Below, piece after piece: positions 56,001 to 64,000 of a stretch of 64,000 bases of DNA. Numbering within the stretch: position 1 is the stretch's first letter; each line of letters opens with the position of its first letter. Made by a program: the position numbers and the translations under genes. Below the pieces are notes generated by a model, which worked only from the letters and a program-made list of their open reading frames with translations, was not told the origin of the DNA and did not search any database. The DNA is from Clostridia bacterium (GTDB lineage Bacteria > Bacillota > Clostridia > Peptostreptococcales > Anaerovoracaceae): assembly GCA_910575405.1 (NCBI GenBank), contig CAJTER010000014.1, positions 38,794 through 102,793 on the forward strand. Reading direction: 5' to 3'.

Positions 56001-57215
56001 CTACTGCCTGCCAAAAAAGAAATCCGCAAGCTCGTAGCCGCTGTCAAAGTACTGTCCTTCTGCGCCGGACTTTTCATGGAACCTGCGGCTTTTATCCTCC
56101 GGCTCCTCCTTTGTGCTGTCGTAAACCACATACGGCACCGGATCCGCAGAGTGGGTCCGGATAGCCAAAGGCGTCCTGTGATCTGGAACAATGAGCACCC
56201 GGAAGTCTTCGCCCGCGCTGCGGAAGTAATTTACAATCGGTGTCAGAACCTTCCCGTCAATGGACTCCAGACACTGAATCTTTCCGTCCATGTCTCCCTG
56301 ATGGGAGCATTCATCCGGCCCTTCCAGATGCATATAGACAAAGTCCTTTCCGTCCTTGAATTCGCGGATGGCTGCCTCAGCCTTTCCGTCAAAGTTCGTA
56401 TGCAGGGTTCCGGTAGCCCCTTCCACATCAACGGAATTCAGCCCCGCGCAGATGGCAATTCCCTTGATGAGATCCACTGCGGAAATGGCGGTTCCCTTAA
56501 TGCCGTACTTGTCGTAGAAGGAGGACAGGCTGGGCTTTTTCCCCTGGCCCCAGATCCACAGGGTATTTGCAGGATTTAAGCCCCTTGCAATTCGCTCCTT
56601 GTTTACCGGATGGTCCTTCAGAATTTCATAGCTTTCCTTCATCATCTTTGTAATAAATTCGCTGCCCTCGCCCTTTGGCAGATGGTCGCCCACTCTCTGG
56701 GTCAGTACATCGTGGGGAGGTGTCAGCTCGTAATCCGTAGAGCCGTTGTGAACGATCATGCAGTGGCGATAGCTGACCCCTGTGTAAAAGTGAATCCGAT
56801 CATCGGCAAATCGCTCGTTAACTGCCTGTATCAGCTGGTCTGCCTCTTCTGTTGTAATATCCCCGGAGCTGTGATCCGTGATAATCAGGTCTTCATATGC
56901 TCCTTCCCCGGTGAGGGTGATGATATTGGTGCGGAACGCCACATCTGTGTCCGACATGTCGATGCCGATACTTGCAGCCTCCAGCGGAGATCTTCCCGTC
57001 AGATAAACGGCAGGGTCATAGCCCATTACCGACAGATTTGCCGCATCCGAACCAGGCGCTACTCCCGGTGGTATGGTCTTTACCATGCCCACCTTGCCCT
57101 TTGCCGCCAGCTCATTGATCATATTCAGCTCTGCGGTTTCCAGAGGCGTCTTCCCGCCAAGCGCTTCGATTTTCTCATCTCCTGCTCCATCAGGTACCAG
57201 GATCAAATATTTCAT
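56001..57215 (-). CDS. apgM: Cofactor-independent phosphoglycerate mutase, archaeal type
   Basis: 404 residues from the ATG at 57213-57215 behind AGGAGGAAACAC. The alkaline-phosphatase superfamily metal sites are visible: LVPDGAGD and ANLSVMGYDP (nucleophile Ser) early, and HLEGPDECSHQGD and VPDHRTP with R/H/D late. It interconverts 3- and 2-phosphoglycerate without a bisphosphate cofactor. It lies next to serC, which draws on the same 3-phosphoglycerate pool. Confidence 0.9.
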   Translation of the reverse strand: MKYLILVPDGAGDEKIEALGGKTPLETAELNMINELAAKGKVGMVKTIPPGVAPGSDAANLSVMGYDPAVYLTGRSPLEAASIGIDMSDTDVAFRTNIITLTGEGAYEDLIITDHSSGDITTEEADQLIQAVNERFADDRIHFYTGVSYRHCMIVHNGSTDYELTPPHDVLTQRVGDHLPKGEGSEFITKMMKESYEILKDHPVNKERIARGLNPANTLWIWGQGKKPSLSSFYDKYGIKGTAISAVDLIKGIAICAGLNSVDVEGATGTLHTNFDGKAEAAIREFKDGKDFVYMHLEGPDECSHQGDMDGKIQCLESIDGKVLTPIVNYFRSAGEDFRVLIVPDHRTPLAIRTHSADPVPYVVYDSTKEEPEDKSRRFHEKSGAEGQYFDSGYELADFFFGRQ

Positions 57216-57234
57216 GTGTTTCCTCCTGTTTTGG

Positions 57235-58323
57235 CTATTTGTTTTCCGCTTCAAATTTCTTCATAAATTCAATCAAGGTATCTACGCCTTCCATTGGCAT
57301 TGCGTTGTAGATGCTGGCCCGCATTCCGCCGATAGAGCGGTGTCCGTTGAGGTTATGAAGGCCTGCCGCCTTTCCCTCTGCCACGAACTTTTTGTCCAGA
57401 TCAGAATCGCCTGTCACGAATACCACGTTCATCAGGGAGCGATCCTGCTCTCTTACCGGGCACTTGTAGAGGCTGCTTGCGTCAATGTAGTCGTACAGTT
57501 TCTTTGCCTTTTCCACGTCCAGATCGTGCATAGCGCTGACGCCGCCAATACTCTTGATATGCTTGAACACTTCTCCTGCAACGTAGATAGCAAAGCAGTT
57601 GGGTGTATTATAGGCGGAATCGTTTTCCGCATGAACCTTGTAGTCCAGGTAAGTCGGAACCGTACCCTTTGCAAATCCGATGAGATCCTCTCTCATGATG
57701 ACGATAGTTACGCCTGCGGGAGCCACATTTTTCTGTGCGCCGGCATAAATCAGACCGAATTTGGTAACGTCGATTTCCTCAGATAAAATACAGGAAGACA
57801 TATCAGCTACCAGCGGAATGTCACCTGTGTCCGGAATATATGGATAATGGGTTCCGTATATGGTATTGTTATATGTAATATGCACATAATCGGCATCTTC
57901 CCGGAAGTCTTCTTTTTTTACCTCCGGAATATAGGAGAAGGTAGATTCTTCGGAAGAAGCTACGATTTTGATATCTCCGAATTTTTTGGCTTCCTTCGCA
58001 GCCTTCTTTGCCCAGGAGCCGGTAATGATGTAGTCGGCTTTTCCCGACTTTCTCAGAAGATTCAGCGGAACCATAGCAAACTGCAGTGTGCCGCCACCCT
58101 GAAGGAACATTACTTTGTAGTTTTCAGGAATGTTCATAATATCCCGCAGGTTCTGTTCCGCATCTGCCAGGATGGCTTTGAATTCCTTGGAACGATGGCT
58201 CATTTCCATTACCGATTCTCCGCAGCCCTGATAGTTCGGCAGGTTTGCTGCTACATCTTCAATTACAGGAAGGGGCAGCATAGACGGCCCTGCGGAAAAA
58301 TTATATGCTCTATTATTACTCAA
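57235..58323 (-). CDS. serC: Phosphoserine aminotransferase
   Basis: 362 residues with a TTG start (58321-58323) placed seven bases after GGAGGTG; an upstream TTG at 58338 overlaps that site. RAYNFSAGPSMLPLPV, then the cofactor loop QGGGTLQFAMVPLNLL and GLIYAGAQKNVAPAGVTIVI with the PLP Lys, and GHRSIGGMRASIYNAM at the end. It makes 3-phosphoserine from 3-phosphohydroxypyruvate and glutamate. The gene lies divergent from serA across a palindromic double promoter. Confidence 0.97.
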   Translation of the reverse strand: MSNNRAYNFSAGPSMLPLPVIEDVAANLPNYQGCGESVMEMSHRSKEFKAILADAEQNLRDIMNIPENYKVMFLQGGGTLQFAMVPLNLLRKSGKADYIITGSWAKKAAKEAKKFGDIKIVASSEESTFSYIPEVKKEDFREDADYVHITYNNTIYGTHYPYIPDTGDIPLVADMSSCILSEEIDVTKFGLIYAGAQKNVAPAGVTIVIMREDLIGFAKGTVPTYLDYKVHAENDSAYNTPNCFAIYVAGEVFKHIKSIGGVSAMHDLDVEKAKKLYDYIDASSLYKCPVREQDRSLMNVVFVTGDSDLDKKFVAEGKAAGLHNLNGHRSIGGMRASIYNAMPMEGVDTLIEFMKKFEAENK

Positions 58324-58422
58324 TTTTGTCACCTCCAATAAGACTTGTACAGCATTACCTTAAGATTCAACCAATGCCTGTACCTGAGTATTTTAACATT
58401 TTTAGCAAATCCATGATTCTCT

Positions 58423-58461
58423 ATTATAGCACTTTACTGCCTTATGGTAAAGTGTTATAAT
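58423..58461. promoter_or_regulatory. Palindromic divergent promoter pair of serC and serA
   Basis: The plus strand has TTTACT (58433-58438), a 17-base spacer and TATAAT (58456-58461). The minus strand has TTTACC (58446-58451), a 17-base spacer and TATAAT (58423-58428). The two lie inside a 39-base dyad: ATTATAGCACTTTAC (58423-58437) against GTAAAGTGTTATAAT (58447-58461), with one mismatch. Each -35 falls in the other's spacer, so polymerases cannot bind both at once. Confidence 0.75.
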
Positions 58462-58502
58462 GGTAGATAGTTTAAAATTATTTAAAGAGGTGAAAGGAAA
58501 TT

Positions 58503-59669
58503 ATGTATAAAATTGCAACACTGAACAAGATCTCACCAGTGGGACTTGCCCGTCTCACGGATGGATATACCGTTATCGACAGCACGGATGAAGCAAATGG
58601 GATTCTGGTAAGAAGCTATGCCATGCATGAAATGGAGTTTTCCAAGGATCTACTGGCCATTGCCCGGGCTGGCGCAGGTGTCAATAATATTCCCCTGGAT
58701 CGCTGCGCGCAGGAAGGAATCGTTGTATTCAACACACCGGGCGCTAATGCCAATGCTGTAAAAGAGCTGGTTCTGGCAGGACTCTTTCTGGCTGCGAGAA
58801 ATATCCCCGAAGGGCTTGCCTGGGCAAAAACTCTGGCTGGCACGGAAGGCGTAGGCAAAGCGGTTGAAAAGGGAAAAGGCCAGTTTGCCGGAACGGAAAT
58901 CAAAGGCAAAACACTGGGAATTATCGGCCTGGGCGCTATCGGCGTAATGGTCGCCAACGCGGCAGAACAGCTGGGCATGGATGTTATCGGCTATGATCCA
59001 TACCTCAATGTAAAATCCGCTCACAGCCTGTCCAACACCATCGCAATTGTAGATGATCTGAAAGATCTGTATCCAAAATGCGATTATATCAGCATTCACG
59101 TACCTGCTATGGACAGCACAAAGGGCATGATCAACGATGAAGCCTTTGCTCAGATGAAAGACGGTGTTATCTTCCTCAACTATTCCAGAGACAAGCTGAT
59201 GGACGATGATGCTCTGGAAAAAGCCCTGTCCAGCGGAAAAGTCAAAAAATACATAACCGACTTTACCGATGACCGGGTAATCAATTTTGAAAACACCATC
59301 GTACTGCCTCACCTGGGAGCATCTTCTGCGGAAGCGGAAGACAACTGCGCATCCATGGCCGTGGATCAGATGATGGATTATATGGAAAACGGAAACATCG
59401 TAAATTCCGTAAACTTCCCGGAATGCAATCTGGGGCCAATCGCTGCCGGAACCCAGAGAGCCTGCATCATCCACAAGAATGTCCCAACTATCTTAGGACA
59501 GATTACCGGCATTTTCGCGGATCTCGGCATTAACGTGGAAAACATGACCAGCAAGAGCAAAGGTGATTTTGCCTATACACTGGTGGAAGCTTCCGGCGAG
59601 ATTTCCGAAGCAGATCTGAAGCAAAAGCTGGCTGCAGAAGAATATATTTCCGTTCGGGTTGTGAAATAG
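58503..59669 (+). CDS. serA: D-3-phosphoglycerate dehydrogenase
   Basis: 388 residues behind AAAGAGGTGAAAGGAAATT. Substrate-side loop RAGAGVNNIPL, Rossmann motif GIIGLGAIGVMVANAAEQLGMDVIGYDP, LPHLGASSAEAEDN with the catalytic His, and a C-terminal ACT domain (about 318-388, VPTILGQITGIFADLGINVENM) that usually gives serine feedback control. It opens the serine pathway with serC; serB was not found in the window. Confidence 0.96.
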   Translation: MYKIATLNKISPVGLARLTDGYTVIDSTDEANGILVRSYAMHEMEFSKDLLAIARAGAGVNNIPLDRCAQEGIVVFNTPGANANAVKELVLAGLFLAARNIPEGLAWAKTLAGTEGVGKAVEKGKGQFAGTEIKGKTLGIIGLGAIGVMVANAAEQLGMDVIGYDPYLNVKSAHSLSNTIAIVDDLKDLYPKCDYISIHVPAMDSTKGMINDEAFAQMKDGVIFLNYSRDKLMDDDALEKALSSGKVKKYITDFTDDRVINFENTIVLPHLGASSAEAEDNCASMAVDQMMDYMENGNIVNSVNFPECNLGPIAAGTQRACIIHKNVPTILGQITGIFADLGINVENMTSKSKGDFAYTLVEASGEISEADLKQKLAAEEYISVRVVK

Positions 59670-59694
59670 GGACTGTAAAATAGAAATATTGAGA

Positions 59695-59747
59695 AGGGGC
59701 TGCGCCGCAAACCGTTTTTTGCTGATTTACGTAACAGCCCCTTTTTT
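59695..59747 (+). terminator. Terminator of serA
   Basis: AGGGGCTG (59695-59702) pairs with CAGCCCCT (59735-59742), followed by T6 (59742-59747). Confidence 0.8.
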
Positions 59748-59780
59748 GGTGTACTGGCCACCTGACAATTTTTTGGTACA

Positions 59781-59945
59781 CTAGTCAATTGTTAAGTTTT
59801 CCGTCACAATCCCCAGTGCTTCAAGCTTTGCTTTTGTTGTCTTCAGCTGATAGTCGATTTCCTTTTCTTTATCTCCAGCTGTTTTAATTCTCTGCAGATC
59901 AATAAACTTGTCCATCAATAAGGTTGCCTGTTCTTTTTCTGTCAT
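59781..59945 (-). CDS. Small charged cytosolic protein, unknown
   Basis: 54 residues: MTEKEQATLLMDKFIDLQRI at the start, then KTAGDKEKEIDYQLKTTKAK and LEALGIVTENLTID. The ATG at 59943-59945 stands eight bases after GGAGG (an ATG two codons up is closer). The composition (Lys, Glu, Leu, Ile) suggests two helices. No family recognised. The codon usage is normal for the window, and the stop codon falls in the string TAGTGTACC discussed under findings. Confidence 0.65.
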   Translation of the reverse strand: MTEKEQATLLMDKFIDLQRIKTAGDKEKEIDYQLKTTKAKLEALGIVTENLTID

Positions 59946-60013
59946 TTCCATTCCCTCCATTTTTCATTCTCCTTTCATTTATCTCCCAACACTGCATATT
60001 CCGGTTCCGGCTG

Positions 60014-60877
60014 TCATTGCTTTCGTTCCACCGGCACCCGCTTGCTGAAGCTTTTCGTACTGTCCGTGTCAGCCCACACCTTGTTGACCAGAATCCCCAG
60101 GCAGAGAACCCAGGCCAAAAAGTAAAACCAGAAGAGCACTGCCACGATGGAGGACAGGGCTCCATAAATGATATCGTAATTTGCAACGTTAGTGGTATAT
60201 CTTGCGTAGACCAGGGTTACAAGGAGCATGCCCACAGAGGCGAAAACGCTGCCGGGAAGGATTTTGCGAAACGGTACTTTGTTTGTAGGCAGGATGTAAT
60301 AATTGTAGCTTACCATGAGAAAGTACAGCGCCAGCCCTAAAAACCACCGCAGATACATCCAGATGTTATTGATGTATTTATCCACATCCAAGTTTAAAAT
60401 CCCCACCAGGGTCTGAAGCAGCAGCTCTCCATAGCCCAGGATCACCAGGGAAAAAGCGATGGTAAAGAGGGTCACCGCCATGGTCCGCATGGCTCTCAGC
60501 CGTTCCCACCAGTAACCCTTGCCCGTGTTTTTCCCTTCTGTAAAAGTGTAATTGGTAATGCGCATAATAGCAAACTGCGCTCTCGATGCTGCCCAGAGGG
60601 CTACGATTACAAAGACTACATTACCTGCTCCAGCGGAAGAAAAGGCAGTCAGGCTTTCCAGCATACCGGACACCTGCTTTCCCGTGTAAACGCCGATCCA
60701 CTGAACCAGATCTCCCACAGAAAGCTGGAAATATCCCAGAATCTGGGTCAGCAGCAGGAAAATCGGTACAATCGAAAGCAGCAGATAAAAGGAAATCTGC
60801 GCCGCAAAGCCCTGATAATATGGATCCCGGAACTGCTTAATCCCCAAAAAGATCATTTGTAATGCTCTTTGCCTCAT
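60014..60877 (-). CDS. YihY/BrkB family membrane protein
   Basis: 287 residues with six membrane spans. The family marks are FRDPYYQGFAAQISFYLLLSIVPIFLLL at the start and GSVFASVGMLLVTLVYARYTTNVANYDIIYGALSSIVAVLFWFYFLAWVLCLG near the end. Once named RNase BN by mistake; probably a transporter, with no proven substrate. GAGGGTATT before the ATG. Confidence 0.92.
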   Translation of the reverse strand: MRQRALQMIFLGIKQFRDPYYQGFAAQISFYLLLSIVPIFLLLTQILGYFQLSVGDLVQWIGVYTGKQVSGMLESLTAFSSAGAGNVVFVIVALWAASRAQFAIMRITNYTFTEGKNTGKGYWWERLRAMRTMAVTLFTIAFSLVILGYGELLLQTLVGILNLDVDKYINNIWMYLRWFLGLALYFLMVSYNYYILPTNKVPFRKILPGSVFASVGMLLVTLVYARYTTNVANYDIIYGALSSIVAVLFWFYFLAWVLCLGILVNKVWADTDSTKSFSKRVPVERKQ

Positions 60878-60936
60878 AATACCCTCATCCTACATTTCCC
60901 AAAGGCACGAGCGGGCTGTGATCCTGCTGTCCTGCT

Positions 60937-61557
60937 CTACACCTGATAAGCCTTTCCCGCGCTCTGTCTAGCCTCCAGCTTTTGTTTCAGTGTGACTAAA
61001 GCGTTAGCTCTGTGACTGATCTTATTTTTGTCCTCCGGCTCAAATTCCCCAAAGGTGATATCATAACCCAGAGGCACGAACAGCGGATCGTAGCCAAAGC
61101 CGTTTGCTCCCCGCTCCTCTAAGACAAGATGTCCTTCCACCTCGCCGCGTGCTGTAACGGTTTCCCCGTCCGGAAAGACCATAGTAATCACCGACACAAA
61201 GCGGCCTGTCCTCTGCTCATAAGGGACTTCTTTTATCAGGGCCTTTAGCTTGTCGTTGTTGGCCTGATCGTTTCCATCCTCACCTGCGAATCTGGCCGAA
61301 AACACACCGGGCGCACCGTCAAGACAATCCACCTCCAGCCCGGAATCATCGGCAATGGTAATGGCGCCGCAAAGCTTCATAATCCCGTATGCTTTTTTGT
61401 AGGAATTTTCTTCAAACGTGGTCCCGTCTTCCTCAATTTCCACATCCGGCACGCCTGCCTCGTCCCTTGGAATAATTTCCATGCCAAATTGCCGGGTAAT
61501 GGCCTCAATTTCCTTGATTTTGTGCCGGTTCTTTGATGCTGCAATAATTTTACTCAT
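60937..61557 (-). CDS. rdgB: Non-canonical purine NTP pyrophosphatase (RdgB/HAM1)
   Basis: 206 residues. IIAASKNRHKIKEIEAI, EEDGTTFEENSYKKA, IADDSGLEVDCLDGAPGVFSARFAG and GFGYDPLFVP are all RdgB motifs. It clears dITP and XTP from the nucleotide pool. Good GAGGATAAAAGT site. Confidence 0.97.
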   Translation of the reverse strand: MSKIIAASKNRHKIKEIEAITRQFGMEIIPRDEAGVPDVEIEEDGTTFEENSYKKAYGIMKLCGAITIADDSGLEVDCLDGAPGVFSARFAGEDGNDQANNDKLKALIKEVPYEQRTGRFVSVITMVFPDGETVTARGEVEGHLVLEERGANGFGYDPLFVPLGYDITFGEFEPEDKNKISHRANALVTLKQKLEARQSAGKAYQV

Positions 61558-61572
61558 ACTTTTATCCTCACT

Positions 61573-62124
61573 TTATAGTATAGCCTTTATTCCGATGATT
61601 ACTAATATGGTTCCGCCTAAAATTTCCGCCCTGCTTCCCAGCAAATCCCCAAATTTCCGTCCGATGAGAACGGCTATCACTACCATGACTGCCGTTACAA
61701 TACCGATCTCCGCGGCTGCTGTTACAATGGGCACTTCCATAAAGCTAAATCCAAGGCCTACTGCCAGAGCATCGATGCTGGTAGCAATTGCCTGAAAAAA
61801 CAGGATACCCATTGTCATCTGCCTTTTTTGTGGAGCTTCGTGACTTCGCGTATGAGAAATCCCCTCCCATATCATCTTCCCGCCGATAATTCCCAAAATC
61901 AGCAGAATGGTAAAGCCTGAATATTCTGTCATAATCTCCGCGAAAAAGCTTCCCGCAAAATATCCGACAATGGGCATGAGAATTTGGAATCCCGCAAAAA
62001 ACAGCACCATCATTGCGTAATCCCTCCAGGTTACGTTCTGATAAACCATCCCATTCGTCATGGATACCGCAGCAGCATCCATGGCAAGCCCTACCCCAAT
62101 CAGGGCTATTTCAAAAAATCCCAT
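61573..62124 (-). CDS. mntP: Manganese efflux pump MntP
   Basis: 183 residues with six membrane spans. GVGLAMDAAAVSMTNGM and ATSIDALAVGLGFSFM carry the two Asp-containing repeats of the DUF204/MntP family, which exports Mn2+. Its ATG directly follows the stop of the DUF6506-like gene, so the two are coupled. No Mn riboswitch is visible. Confidence 0.93.
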   Translation of the reverse strand: MGFFEIALIGVGLAMDAAAVSMTNGMVYQNVTWRDYAMMVLFFAGFQILMPIVGYFAGSFFAEIMTEYSGFTILLILGIIGGKMIWEGISHTRSHEAPQKRQMTMGILFFQAIATSIDALAVGLGFSFMEVPIVTAAAEIGIVTAVMVVIAVLIGRKFGDLLGSRAEILGGTILVIIGIKAIL

Positions 62125-62673
62125 TTATTTCAAATCTCCGCAAGAACCTACTGGAACCCTTCCGTCAATTGCATGAATGATTTCCAAAGTCCGTTCTTTA
62201 TCAAAATAGCTGCACAGTTCTAGGAAGTAAACGCCCTGCTCGACCAGCTCTTTTGCCGCAGCCTTTGCAGCGTCCAGATCCTTTGTAAAGCGTACATACG
62301 TGTTGCAGGCCTCGTTTTCCAGTGTAAAGCTCTGGGTTTCTTCCACGCCATCCATCACGATGACAATTCCATATTCCTGCAGGGACTCTAGCGCTTCTAT
62401 CTTTTTCAGCTCTTCCGGCAGATAATCCGCATGCAGGATCTCAATTTCGCCCTTTGTAACGTTCAGCAGCTTTTTCACCGCTTCATCATCAAAATCGCCG
62501 CACATATCGATGAGATTGTAGCCCTCGCTGTCCAGCTTTTTCACCAGTTCTTCCGTCATTTCAAAGGAGCTGGTTCCAGCCACCATATTGATACTTTCTG
62601 CATTTTCATAGACAAAGGAATAGCTCTCCGGTGATGCGTTATCCACGTTTTCAATAAAAGCGTACTTAAACAT
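62125..62673 (-). CDS. DUF6506-like protein with internal duplication
   Basis: 182 residues, cytosolic, acidic. The chain has two related halves: YSFVYENAESINMVAGTSSF with LIDMCGDFDDEAVKKLL, and NTYVRFTKDLDAAKAAAKEL with FLELCSYFDKERTLEII. Both end in a C-x2-F/Y-D motif. This looks like the uncharacterised DUF6506 family of Clostridia. The gene is joined to mntP without a gap; its function is unknown. AAGGAGGAAATT before the ATG. Confidence 0.7.
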   Translation of the reverse strand: MFKYAFIENVDNASPESYSFVYENAESINMVAGTSSFEMTEELVKKLDSEGYNLIDMCGDFDDEAVKKLLNVTKGEIEILHADYLPEELKKIEALESLQEYGIVIVMDGVEETQSFTLENEACNTYVRFTKDLDAAKAAAKELVEQGVYFLELCSYFDKERTLEIIHAIDGRVPVGSCGDLK

Positions 62674-62939
62674 AATTTCCTCCTTGCTTGTGTTTTATTT
62701 GCATTTTAAAATTTTAGTTCAAATTCCGATTTGGGCTTTGCTTCTGCCCGCAAGTCTCTGGGCCTTTCCTGCTGCCCGCCGGAATTGTACCTTATTATAT
62801 CATATTATCCCTGGACTTTCCAATGCCGCTGTTGTAAAATGCTTTTAGAAAAAAACTGGCAGGATAAAACGCTGCTTTTGAGCGGGCGGCCTGCACTTAA
62901 AATGTGTTTTAAGCAAGCACTGGAAAAGGGGATTGAATC

Positions 62940-63857
62940 ATGAAAATTGTAATTTTTGACGGACATACCATAAACCCGGGCGATCTCACCTGGGAGGATC
63001 TGGAGGCAATCGGGGAGCTTACGGTTTACGATGCAACGCCGCCTGAGCTGGCCCTTTCGCGAATTGGGGACGCGGAAATTCTCATGACCAGCAAATGCCC
63101 CATTACGCGGGAATTTATGGAGCAGTGCCCCAATCTGCGGTATGTTGGTTCGACTGCTACTGGTTATAATAATATTGATGTAAAAGCTGCAAAAGAACTG
63201 GGAATTGCAGTAACTTATATTCCCGCCTACTCCACGGAAGCCGTGGCTCAGCATACCATTGCGCTGATGCTGGAGCTGTGCAATCATGTGGCCCTTCACG
63301 ATGCTTCTGTAAAGAGCGGCGACTGGACCTCCTGCAAGTATTTCTGTTATTGGAAAGAGCCGATTACCCTGCTTTCCGGACGCTCCCTGGGCATCGTGGG
63401 CTACGGGCAGATCGGAAAAAAAGTAGGGGAAATTGCCGCGGCTCTGGGAATGAAAATCAATGTTTACAGCAAAGACAGGGAAGCTGCCATTAAGTCGGAT
63501 TTTCTGAGCCTCCACTGCCCTCTTACTGCAGAAAATACGGCCTTTGTAAATGCGGACTTTTTATCCCAGATGAAGCCTGGCTCCATTCTGATCAATACGG
63601 CAAGGGGCGCTCTCATCGACGAACAGGCTCTGGCCGGCGCCTTAAAATCCGGGCACCTGAGGGCTGCTGCCCTGGACGTACTGTCTCAGGAGCCGCCTGC
63701 TGCGGATAATCCCCTTCTGCGGCTTTCCAATTGCCTTATCACACCTCATATGGCCTGGGCGCCTAAGGAAATGCGGGCAATCATCGGCAAGACTCTTGCG
63801 GATAATCTGAACAGCTATCTTGCCGGCGGGACGCTGAACCGGGTGGATCTGCTGTAA
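62940..63857 (+). CDS. D-2-hydroxyacid dehydrogenase, glycerate-dehydrogenase-like
   Basis: 305 residues. GSTATGYNNIDVKAAKELGIAVTYIPAYSTEAVAQHT is the substrate half; GRSLGIVGYGQIGKKVGEIAAALGM the NAD-binding motif; INTARGALIDEQALAGAL the Arg loop; and LITPHMAWAPKEM the catalytic His. It acts on hydroxypyruvate/glycerate or a branched 2-oxo acid. No ACT domain. The start has AAGGGGATTGAATC in front. The 266 bases upstream and the 143 bases downstream to the window end show no further gene. Confidence 0.9.
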   Translation: MKIVIFDGHTINPGDLTWEDLEAIGELTVYDATPPELALSRIGDAEILMTSKCPITREFMEQCPNLRYVGSTATGYNNIDVKAAKELGIAVTYIPAYSTEAVAQHTIALMLELCNHVALHDASVKSGDWTSCKYFCYWKEPITLLSGRSLGIVGYGQIGKKVGEIAAALGMKINVYSKDREAAIKSDFLSLHCPLTAENTAFVNADFLSQMKPGSILINTARGALIDEQALAGALKSGHLRAAALDVLSQEPPAADNPLLRLSNCLITPHMAWAPKEMRAIIGKTLADNLNSYLAGGTLNRVDLL

Positions 63858-64000
63858 CAATTTCATTTGAAATGTGGATTGGCTGCTCTGCGGGGGCTGT
63901 CTGAGGGGCGGACAACATGGGCTTCTGAAGATAAAGCTTCAACCTGATGAAGGATGAAACAGAAAGAATGAGATTTTTTTACAATTTAGCCTGGTATTTA

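Noticed and set aside
62731..62943. Small frame ending at the start of the 2-hydroxyacid dehydrogenase gene (ATGA overlap)
   Set aside because: The overlap is suggestive, but there is no ribosome site before any start, and the sequence looks like leader DNA.

Overview
The window looks like a chromosome segment of an anaerobic, spore-forming Clostridia bacterium. The signs are spoIIQ- and bofA-like genes, the scr(SRP RNA)-dnaX-ybaB-recR-bofA gene order, AGGAGG ribosome-binding sites, amino-acid transporters, an ornithine-racemase-like enzyme and a complex-I-like antiporter subunit. Placement near Anaerovoracaceae (Clostridiales Family XIII) is a guess from memory of the family. About nine tenths of the genes lie on the minus strand. 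No CRISPR array, prophage or intact insertion sequence was seen.

Layout. 1-5.0 kb: 5' part of a NuoL/MrpA-like ion-pumping subunit, a probable plus-strand small RNA gene, and two amino-acid permeases. 5.0-8.3 kb: bofA, recR, ybaB, dnaX and the SRP RNA, with a dnaX slippery site that could yield a short form. 8.5-17.6 kb: an orphan Cas2-like small protein, an FAD-Rieske oxidoreductase, tRNA-Gly, an aminotransferase, a SpoIIQ-like peptidase, trmB, an ECF transporter module, aroD and a decayed NhaC antiporter. 17.8-34.6 kb: a nearly complete translation/transcription block, read in transcription order as rpmG-secE-nusG-rplK-rplA-rplJ-rplL, rpoB-rpoC, rpsL-rpsG-fusA-tuf. A broken chemoreceptor gene is lodged between rplL and rpoB. 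NusG has a long acidic N-terminal extension, and RpoB and RpoC have acidic C-terminal tails.

34.7-45 kb is accessory: a hotdog thioesterase, an ECF sigma/anti-sigma pair, an XRE regulator with two matching operator-like repeats and a frameshifted membrane partner, a decayed zeta-type toxin-antitoxin pair, a sigma-54 activator next to an ornithine-racemase-like gene, an acyl-CoA ligase, a cold-shock protein and an Rpn-type nuclease. 45-64 kb: secreted and cell-wall proteins (including an L,D-transpeptidase with eight 15-residue repeats), an ABC exporter with a flavoprotein, uvrC, a D,D-carboxypeptidase, a phosphoglycerate mutase, serC and serA divergent across a 39-bp palindromic double promoter, then BrkB, rdgB, mntP, a DUF6506-like protein and a 2-hydroxyacid dehydrogenase.

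Promoters and terminators were called by eye from -35/-10 spacing and hairpin plus T-run patterns. Family names come from motif recognition, not from database searches.
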